A stretch of 64,000 nt of DNA from Massilia solisilvae. Its GTDB lineage: Bacteria; Pseudomonadota; Gammaproteobacteria; Burkholderiales; Burkholderiaceae_D. The DNA lies in assembly GCF_024753215.1 (NCBI RefSeq), contig NZ_JANUGV010000006.1, positions 124,001 through 188,000 of the forward strand, read 5' to 3'. The translations under genes were made by a program, and so were the position numbers. The notes beneath the pieces are model-generated. The model made no database searches, had not been told where the DNA came from, and was given only the letters and a program-made list of their open reading frames with translations. Positions 58,042 through 64,000 of this stretch are shown here, in pieces. Within the stretch, counting starts at the first letter, position 1; each line of letters begins with the position of its first letter.

Positions 58042-59904
58042 ATGAACCAGCCCGTGATGGGCGGCGTCGCCGCACTCGACGTCCCCGATTACATCAAGCA
58101 TCAAAAGCTCATCAACTGGGTGGCGGAAATCGCCGCTCTCACCAAACCCGACAGCATCTACTGGTGCGACGGCTCGACCGAGGAATATGACCGCCTGTGC
58201 GCGCAAATGGTCGAAGCCGGCACGATGAAGAAGCTGAACCCGGAAAAGCGCCCGAATTCTTACCTGGCCTGCTCCGACCCCAGCGACGTGGCGCGCGTGG
58301 AAGACCGCACCTTCATCTGCTCCGCCACCCGCGAGCAGGCCGGCCCCACCAACAACTGGATGGACCCGGCCGAAATGCGCCGCACCCTGCACGGCCTGTT
58401 CGACGGCTGCATGGCTGGCCGCACGCTGTACGTGATCCCGTTCTCGATGGGCCCGCTGGGCTCGCCGATCGCCCACATCGGCGTCGAGCTGTCCGACTCG
58501 CCCTACGTGGCGGTCAACATGAAGATCATGACCCGCATGGGCCGCGCCGTGTACGACGTGCTGGGCGAATCCGGCGAGTTCGTGCCCTGCGTGCACAGCG
58601 TCGGCATGCCGCTTGCGGCCGGCCAGCAAGACGTGAAATGGCCGTGCAACGCCACCAAGTACATCGTCCATTATCCGGAAACGCGCGAGATCTGGTCGTT
58701 CGGCTCCGGCTACGGCGGCAACGCACTGCTGGGCAAGAAGTGCTTCGCGCTGCGCATCGCCTCGAACATGGGCTACCAGGAAGCGCAGGAAGGCGGCACC
58801 GGCTGGCTGGCCGAGCACATGCTCATTCTGGGTGTGGAGTCGCCGCAGGGCGAGAAGAACTACGTCGCGGCCGCCTTCCCTTCGGCCTGCGGCAAGACCA
58901 ACTTCGCCATGCTGATCCCGCCCTCGGGCTTCGAAGGCTGGAAGGTCACCACCATCGGTGACGACATTGCGTGGATCAAGCCGGGCGCCGATGGCCGCCT
59001 GTACGCGATCAACCCGGAAGCCGGCTACTTCGGCGTGGCCCCGGGCACCAACGAAAAGACCAACCGCAACTGCATGGAGTCGCTGCGCCGCGACGTCATC
59101 TTCACCAACGTGGCGCTGACCGACGACGGCGACGTGTGGTGGGAAGGCATGACCAAGACCCCGCCGGCGCACCTGATCGACTGGCAGGGCAAGGACTGGA
59201 CCCCGGCGTCCGGCACCAAGGCCGCGCACCCGAACGCGCGCTTCACCGTGGCCGCGACCCAGAACCCGGTGATCGACCCGGCGTGGGACGACCCGGCCGG
59301 CGTGCCGATTTCGGCCTTCATCTTCGGCGGCCGCCGCTCGACCACGGTGCCGCTGGTGACCGAGGCGCGCGACTGGACCGAGGGCGTGTACATGGCCGCG
59401 ACCATGGGCTCGGAAACCACCGCCGCCGCCGCCGGCCAGATGGGCGTGGTGCGGCGCGACCCGTACGCCATGCTGCCGTTCATCGGCTACAACATGAGCG
59501 AGTACTTCCAGCACTGGCTCGATCTCGGCCGCAAGGTGGCCGAGAAGAACCCGGCCGCGCTGCCGAAGATCTTCTGCGTGAACTGGTTCCGCACCGACGA
59601 GCAGGGCAACTTCGTGTGGCCGGGCTACGGTGACAACATGCGCGTGCTCAAGTGGATCCTGGACCGCACCAAGGGCGAAGCCGGCGGCGTCGAGCACATG
59701 TTCGGCACCACCCCGGCCTATGCCGACCTGACCTGGGACGGCGTGGTGTTCACCGAGGAGCAGTTCGTGCAGATCACCTCGATCGACAAGGACGCATGGC
59801 GCGAGGAGCTCAAGCTGCACACCGAGCTGTTCGAAAAGCTCTCCTACCGCCTGCCGCAGGAGCTGGTGGCGACCAAGGAAAAGCTCGAGAAGCACCTGAA
59901 GTAA
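58042..59904 (+). CDS. pckG: Phosphoenolpyruvate carboxykinase (GTP)
   Basis: A 620-residue GTP-dependent PEPCK converting oxaloacetate and GTP to PEP, CO2 and GDP in gluconeogenesis. Seen: [15 protein letters not shown], the phosphate-binding loop with reactive Cys283 and Lys285, IGDDIAWIK for the second kinase motif, and [17 protein letters not shown] five bases before the ATG at 58042 decides the start over an ATG at 58024. A strong terminator follows. Long upstream leader, see neighbouring entries. Confidence 0.96.
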   Translation: MNQPVMGGVAALDVPDYIKHQKLINWVAEIAALTKPDSIYWCDGSTEEYDRLCAQMVEAGTMKKLNPEKRPNSYLACSDPSDVARVEDRTFICSATREQAGPTNNWMDPAEMRRTLHGLFDGCMAGRTLYVIPFSMGPLGSPIAHIGVELSDSPYVAVNMKIMTRMGRAVYDVLGESGEFVPCVHSVGMPLAAGQQDVKWPCNATKYIVHYPETREIWSFGSGYGGNALLGKKCFALRIASNMGYQEAQEGGTGWLAEHMLILGVESPQGEKNYVAAAFPSACGKTNFAMLIPPSGFEGWKVTTIGDDIAWIKPGADGRLYAINPEAGYFGVAPGTNEKTNRNCMESLRRDVIFTNVALTDDGDVWWEGMTKTPPAHLIDWQGKDWTPASGTKAAHPNARFTVAATQNPVIDPAWDDPAGVPISAFIFGGRRSTTVPLVTEARDWTEGVYMAATMGSETTAAAAGQMGVVRRDPYAMLPFIGYNMSEYFQHWLDLGRKVAEKNPAALPKIFCVNWFRTDEQGNFVWPGYGDNMRVLKWILDRTKGEAGGVEHMFGTTPAYADLTWDGVVFTEEQFVQITSIDKDAWREELKLHTELFEKLSYRLPQELVATKEKLEKHLK

Positions 59905-59939
59905 GCTGATCGCGGCGTCAAGGCCGTGCACAAAGAGAG

Positions 59940-59967
59940 GGAAGAGCCAGCGGCTCTTCCTTTTTTT
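59940..59967 (+). terminator. Rho-independent terminator of pckG
   Basis: Stem GGAAGAGCC/GGCTCTTCC with an AGC loop followed by seven T. Confidence 0.92.
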
Positions 59968-59983
59968 GTTAACCTTCCCACGT

Positions 59984-60003
59984 CGTCCCGACGCAAGTCG
60001 GGA
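59984..60003. repeat. REP-like half element
   Basis: One hairpin GTCCCGAC/GTCGGGAC with a GCAA loop, preceded by CGTC, as in the left half of copy 1, in the convergent gap between pckG and the YfcC-family gene. The second half is missing. Confidence 0.65.
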
Positions 60004-60015
60004 CTGGGATCTGGC

Positions 60016-61398
60016 TCAGTTCCACTCCATCAGGCAGGGCGGCACCAAGAGCGCCAGGGCCAGCACCAGGTAGATCAGCTGCAGCGGGATCATCCACCTG
60101 GCCCAGGTCAGCCACGGGATGCGTGCCAGTGCCAGCACGCCGACCGTAATGCCCGAGGTGGGAATCATCGGCGTGGACAGCTCGCCGAGCTGGAACGCAA
60201 GGATGGCGGTCTGGCGCGTCACGCCGACCAAGTCGGCCAACGGCGCCATGATCGGCATGGTCAGCGCCGCCTGACCGCTGCCGGAGTGGATGAAGAAGTT
60301 GATCACTGACTGGATCAGGAACATCTTCTGGGCCGCGAACACCGGATGAATGGACTGCACCAGCGGCATCAGCGCGTGCAGCATGGTGTCGATGATCTGC
60401 GCGTCGCGCGCGATGACCATGGTGCCGCGCGCCAGTGCAATCACCAGCGCGGTGGGCGCCAGGTCCTTCACGCCTTGCATGAAGGCGCCCACCCAACTGT
60501 CGGTCCCCAGGCGGGCGATCAGCCCCGCCATGATCGCCATCGCCAGGAACAGCGCGGCAATCTCTTCGATGAACCAGTTAAAGCGCACCACCCCCACCAC
60601 CATCGCGCACAGCGTCAGCGCAAAGACTGACAGCACCGCCGCGTGGCGGCCGGTGATGCGGTCTTCGCCCACGGCCGGCGGCTGTTCCTTGCGCCGCGTC
60701 TGGTCCAGCACGAAAGTCGGGCTCGTCGCCGGATTGCTCTTGACCCGCGCCGCATACCACATCAAAAAGGCGATGGTGACCGCGGTGGCTACCGTCCACA
60801 CCACCAGCCGGTACAGCGTGCCCGAGAACACCGGCACGCCGGCGATGCCCTGCGCGATTCCCACATTGAACGGGTTGAGGAAGGCCGCCGCGAACCCGAC
60901 CTGCGAGCCGAGGAAGGGGATCGAGACCCCCACCACCGAGTCGTAGCCGAGCGCCAGCGCGAGCGGCACGAAGACCAGCACGAACGGGATCACTTCCTCG
61001 TTCATGCCGAAGGTGGCGCCGCCAAGCGAGAACATGGTGACGAACACCGGGATGATCGCCGCGCGCACAACCGGCGAATGCTCGTGCGCCCGCACGATCG
61101 AGCGGATCAGGGTGTCGATCGCCTCGGTACGCTGCAGCACCGCGAACGCGCCGCCAACGATCAGCACGAAGCCGATGATCAGCGCCGCCTCCACAAAACC
61201 TTTGATTGGCGCCTTCAGCAGCGCCACCAGCCCCTGCGGGTTGCTGGCCACGTAGTGGAACGAGGCGGGATCGACCAGCTGCTTGCCGCCCACCAGATGG
61301 GTGTCGTATTTGCCCCCGGGGACGAACCACGTCGCCAGCGCGATCAGCGCCAGGATTGCGAACAGCAGCACGAAGGTGTTGGGCAGTCGCAGGCGCAT
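60016..61398 (-). CDS. YfcC family transporter (ion/amino-acid or peptide exchanger type)
   Basis: A 460-residue polytopic inner-membrane protein with about 11 to 12 hydrophobic segments beginning NTFVLLFAILALIALATWFVPGG, and the family segments LGGATFGMNEEVIPF and FINFFIHSGSGQAALTMPIM-like (VINFFIHSGSGQAALT). YfcC proteins are assigned to arginine/ornithine-type or dicarboxylate exchange on weak evidence. Its start follows the stop of the upstream zinc enzyme by two bases, so they are translated as a pair and probably handle the same substrate. Confidence 0.85.
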   Translation of the reverse strand: MRLRLPNTFVLLFAILALIALATWFVPGGKYDTHLVGGKQLVDPASFHYVASNPQGLVALLKAPIKGFVEAALIIGFVLIVGGAFAVLQRTEAIDTLIRSIVRAHEHSPVVRAAIIPVFVTMFSLGGATFGMNEEVIPFVLVFVPLALALGYDSVVGVSIPFLGSQVGFAAAFLNPFNVGIAQGIAGVPVFSGTLYRLVVWTVATAVTIAFLMWYAARVKSNPATSPTFVLDQTRRKEQPPAVGEDRITGRHAAVLSVFALTLCAMVVGVVRFNWFIEEIAALFLAMAIMAGLIARLGTDSWVGAFMQGVKDLAPTALVIALARGTMVIARDAQIIDTMLHALMPLVQSIHPVFAAQKMFLIQSVINFFIHSGSGQAALTMPIMAPLADLVGVTRQTAILAFQLGELSTPMIPTSGITVGVLALARIPWLTWARWMIPLQLIYLVLALALLVPPCLMEWN

Positions 61399-61400
61399 GG

Positions 61401-62519
61401 CTATTGGCTCAGCAGAGACCCGGAGCGGAAGGCGGCGGCGCCGGCGATTTTACAGATGTGCATGCCGCGCAGCAGGTGGCGGTGCGCGGTGCTGGCGAAC
61501 AGCAGCCCGTCGTGGCCGGCGCGCACGGTGGCGGTAGCCCCGGTCACCGGGTTGACGACATCGGCCACCGCTTCGCCCGCGCTGACCCGCTCGCCCAACC
61601 GCTTGAGCAGCACCAGCAGCCCCGATTGCGGCGCGCGCAGCGGCTCCACGCCTTCCAGCGGGGTCGGCTCGCACAGGGCGTCCGGCAGCGGCAGCAGCGG
61701 GATGTCGAGCACGCCCTCGCGCGCCAGGAATTGCAGCAGCGCGGTCGCGTCCTGCTCGGCCAGGTCGTAGCGCACATCCATCTCGCCGCGCAGTTCGACC
61801 GTGATGGCGGCGCACGCGGGTGGAATCGGCGTGGCCGGCCCGAAGTGCGCGGCCAGGTCCCACCATAGCCGGCTGCAGGCTTCGTCGAACGGGTCGCCGC
61901 CGGAGGCGTCCGACAGCAGCAGGGCGCGCGCGCCCAGCAGCGCGGCCAGCGGCTTGACCCTGTCGGCCAGCGCGCTGCCGGCATACAGGTGCAGCACCGC
62001 CTCGTTATCGCAGTGCAGGTCGAGCACGATGTCGGCGTCGATCGCCATCCCCAGCAGGGTCTTCTTCAGCACCTCGGTATGGTCGGCCGGTTCCCAGTGC
62101 GCGATGGCTGCGCGTGCCTCGGCCCGGATCGCGGCCACGTTGGCCGCACTGTCGCTCCCAAGCCGGCCGGCCAGCGCCGTCTTCAGGCCATCGACGAGGT
62201 AGGGGAAGGAGCGGTTGAAATTAGTCCCGGTGGACAGGTCGAAGCGCCCGAACGGCGTGCCCTGCACCACCTGCGACAGGCCGACCGGATTGGCCGCCGG
62301 CACCAGGATAAGTTCGCCGCGCACGCGCCCCTGCGCGTCCAGCCGCTCCAGCTCGCGGCGCAGGAACTGGGCGACCAACATCGCCGGGATCTCGTCTGCA
62401 TGCAGCGCAGCCTGGATATAGACCTTCTTGCCCGCGCCGGGACTGCCGTAGTGGAGCGAGGTGAGCTGGTAGGTGGCGACGCTCTGCTCGGTCGCGATCG
62501 GGTGCGTCTGGGTATGCAT
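61401..62519 (-). CDS. Aspartoacylase/succinylglutamate desuccinylase-like zinc hydrolase
   Basis: A 372-residue M14-like hydrolase. Zinc ligands are His40 and Glu43 in QAALHADEIPA and His169 in LDLHCDNE; the substrate-binding NR motif is TNFNRSFP (Asn102, Arg103). A C-terminal biotinyl-lipoyl-like beta domain (about 275-365, APQSGLLVLLKRLGERVSAGE) is typical of the long members. Family enzymes remove acyl or amide groups from amino acids or dipeptides. AGGAGA upstream supports the ATG at 62519; a TTG at 62525 is less likely. Divergent from the RpiR gene and coupled to the YfcC-type transporter. Confidence 0.85.
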   Translation of the reverse strand: MHTQTHPIATEQSVATYQLTSLHYGSPGAGKKVYIQAALHADEIPAMLVAQFLRRELERLDAQGRVRGELILVPAANPVGLSQVVQGTPFGRFDLSTGTNFNRSFPYLVDGLKTALAGRLGSDSAANVAAIRAEARAAIAHWEPADHTEVLKKTLLGMAIDADIVLDLHCDNEAVLHLYAGSALADRVKPLAALLGARALLLSDASGGDPFDEACSRLWWDLAAHFGPATPIPPACAAITVELRGEMDVRYDLAEQDATALLQFLAREGVLDIPLLPLPDALCEPTPLEGVEPLRAPQSGLLVLLKRLGERVSAGEAVADVVNPVTGATATVRAGHDGLLFASTAHRHLLRGMHICKIAGAAAFRSGSLLSQ

Positions 62520-62591
62520 GCGCAAATCTCCTGGCTTCGTGGTCCGGCTACCCGGCCGATTATGTATGATTTTTTACACACCGTAAATCGC

Positions 62592-62607
62592 TGAAAAAAA
62601 TCTTTCA
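62592..62607. promoter_or_regulatory. Candidate RpiR operator
   Basis: TGAAA-N6-TTTCA, an inverted repeat in the AT-rich 190-bp gap between the divergent zinc hydrolase and RpiR-type regulator. The gap also has GATTTTTTAC...GTAAATC. Such GAAA/TTTC palindromes are common for RpiR proteins. Confidence 0.45.
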
Positions 62608-62709
62608 AAATCTTGTTGAGTTTGCGCGTGGTCCTGGTTTAGAGTTGGCAATGTTTAGATATTTACATCACACATAAACAAGTAAAAAAACCGACATCCG
62701 GACCGCGCA

Positions 62710-63678
62710 ATGCCCCATCCAGTCCCGCCCAGCGCCTCGCCCGACATCGGCTTTGCCGAGTCCTCGCTCGGCCAGTCCCTGCTGCATGTGCTGGCCGAAG
62801 GTTCGGCCTCCAACCGCGCAATCGCCGACTACGTCCTGCGCAACCAGGTGCGCGTCACCGCCCTCGGGATCGAGGAGCTGGCCGAAGCCTGCGAGGTGTC
62901 CACTGCCACCATCAGCCGGTTTGCGCGTGACCTCGGCTTCAAGAACTATGCAGCGATGCGCGGCGCGGTGGCCGAAACGCTGCAGTCGGTGCTGCAGCCG
63001 GTCGAAAAGCTGCGCAGCACCATCGCGCGGCGCGCGCAAGCCGCCTCGCCGGCGCTCGAAAGCCTGGGCTACGCCGAAGCGGCCCTTACCGCCACCAGCC
63101 GTTCGCTGGCCGGCGCCGACGTCGACCGCATCGCCGCCGCCCTGACCAAGGCGCGCACCGTGTACGTGCTCGGCTTCGGCCTGTCTTCGTTCATGGCCGG
63201 CACGCTCGCCATGCACCTGCAGCCGTTCTGCCAGCACGTGGTGGAAGTGGCCGCCAGCGGCGGCACCGAGGTGGCCGCCAGCCACCTGGCCACCATCGGC
63301 CGCAAGGATGTGCTGGTGGTGATCTCGCTGCCGCGCTACACGCTCGACGTGGTGCCGCTGACGCGCTTTGCGCGCGACGCCGGGGCCACCATCGTTTCGA
63401 TCACCGATTCGCCCGCATCCCCGCTCGCCGAGCTGGGGCACCACGTGCTGTACGCGCACAGCACGCACCCGGTGCTGCCCAGCAGCTCCACGGCGGTGCT
63501 GGCCCTGATCGAGGCGCTGGTGGTGTCGCTGATGACCTCCAACAAAGCCAACGTCGCCAAGGCCGCCCGCCATACCGAGGCCATTGCCGCCTACCTCTAC
63601 GGTGAACACCAGATTCGTTCCAGCAGCACGCATAAAAAAGAAGGCGTCCGCAGGCGCCGCACTGTGAAGCAGTCCTGA
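62710..63678 (+). CDS. MurR/RpiR-family transcriptional regulator
   Basis: A 322-residue regulator with an N-terminal RpiR HTH (about 1-95, LGIEELAEACEVSTATISRF, DLGFKNYAAMRG) and a SIS domain (about 135-260, ARTVYVLGFGLSSFMAGTLA, RKDVLVVISLPRYTLDV) that binds phospho-sugars or similar. The C-terminus is basic (HKKEGVRRRRTVKQS). It probably controls the divergent hydrolase-transporter pair and the receptor 24 bp downstream. Confidence 0.9.
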   Translation: MPHPVPPSASPDIGFAESSLGQSLLHVLAEGSASNRAIADYVLRNQVRVTALGIEELAEACEVSTATISRFARDLGFKNYAAMRGAVAETLQSVLQPVEKLRSTIARRAQAASPALESLGYAEAALTATSRSLAGADVDRIAAALTKARTVYVLGFGLSSFMAGTLAMHLQPFCQHVVEVAASGGTEVAASHLATIGRKDVLVVISLPRYTLDVVPLTRFARDAGATIVSITDSPASPLAELGHHVLYAHSTHPVLPSSSTAVLALIEALVVSLMTSNKANVAKAARHTEAIAAYLYGEHQIRSSSTHKKEGVRRRRTVKQS

Positions 63679-63702
63679 GTCACCACCAAGAGGGAGCAAT
63701 GC

Positions 63703-64000
63703 ATGAATAAGAACTATTCGAGAACCTTGCGGCCGACCGTCGTGGCATCGGCGGTCGTGGCCGCGCTGGGCCTGGTCGCGCAGCAGGCGCACGCGCAAGA
63801 GGAAGAACAGAAGATCGCGCGCGTGGAGATCACCGGCTCGTCGATCAAGCGCATCGACAGCGAGACCGCGTTGCCGGTCCAGCGGATCACGCGCGAGGAC
63901 ATCGAAAAGATGGGCGCGACCACCGCGGCCGAACTGGTGCGTAACATCAGCGCCAACACCGCGCCGCTGACGGACGGCCCCAGCATCTCGGACGGCACCT
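63703..64000 (+). CDS. TonB-dependent receptor (partial, runs off the window)
   Basis: The first 99 residues of a receptor: signal peptide (MNKNYSRTLRPTVVASAVVA through AHAQ), then EEEQKIARVEITGSSIKRID, a TonB box-like stretch, and the start of the plug (ALPVQRITREDIEKMGATTAAELV). AGGGAG seven bases upstream supports the ATG at 63703. It follows the RpiR gene closely and probably imports the substrate of the divergent hydrolase and transporter. Truncated by the window edge, not by a mutation. Confidence 0.88.
   Translation, partial: MNKNYSRTLRPTVVASAVVAALGLVAQQAHAQEEEQKIARVEITGSSIKRIDSETALPVQRITREDIEKMGATTAAELVRNISANTAPLTDGPSISDGT

Overview
The window is a high-GC, densely packed bacterial chromosome segment. 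Protein content, gene order (hemE next to priA), the YgiQ/CcoG/RdgC/ModABC housekeeping set, RTX proteins with DUF4214 tails and TonB-dependent receptors all point to a betaproteobacterium of the Oxalobacteraceae, most like Massilia/Telluria/Duganella. That placement is an inference from family content; no rRNA gene is present to confirm it.

Layout: 0-9.4 kb holds a DUF885 protein, a very large SNF2-type ATPase translationally coupled to an S9 peptidase, and hemE. An AT-richer 530-bp gap with several DnaA-box-like 9-mers separates hemE from priA. 12-17.6 kb holds a lipoamide-dehydrogenase-like flavoprotein, an SRPBCC protein, an uncharacterised winged-helix plus Cys-His-Asp protein, and a tight modABC operon. 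17.7-25.2 kb holds a Rep/UvrD helicase, a serralysin-like RTX protease, slyX, a GMC oxidoreductase, a TipA-like MerR regulator and a small membrane protein. 25.3-29.6 kb holds two tandem exported M3 metallopeptidases.

29.7-31.0 kb is the most interesting place: a compact, less GC-rich, minus-strand cassette of an Hcp tube protein, a signal-less M74 (MepA-like) murein endopeptidase, and a small exported cysteine-rich protein. This reads as an orphan type VI secretion hcp-effector-immunity module with a peptidoglycan-cutting toxin. No other T6SS gene is in the window.

31.2-42.4 kb is mostly housekeeping and signalling: DUF4404, YgiQ, an AI-2E-type transporter, an acyltransferase, a cNMP-binding protein, a diguanylate cyclase, tRNA-Val and tRNA-Asp, glycerate kinase and a TonB-dependent receptor. 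42.6-48.6 kb carries a 1280-residue ExeM/NucH-type secreted nuclease with RTX repeats, divergent from an exported subtilase. Together with the serralysin and the M3 enzymes this suggests an organism that digests extracellular polymers. 48.8-57.7 kb holds a GNAT enzyme, DUF3149-ccoG, LexA-controlled dinB, rdgC, a catalase, a stand-alone asparaginase domain, an unknown protein and a D-2-hydroxyacid dehydrogenase. 58-59.9 kb is pckG.

The right end (60-64 kb) looks like a nutrient locus: a YfcC-family transporter and an aspartoacylase/succinylglutamate-desuccinylase-like zinc enzyme, divergent from an RpiR regulator that is followed by a TonB-dependent receptor cut by the window edge. Two families of palindromic repeats sit almost entirely in 3'-ends or convergent gaps across the window. 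No CRISPR array, insertion sequence, prophage or rRNA operon was seen.
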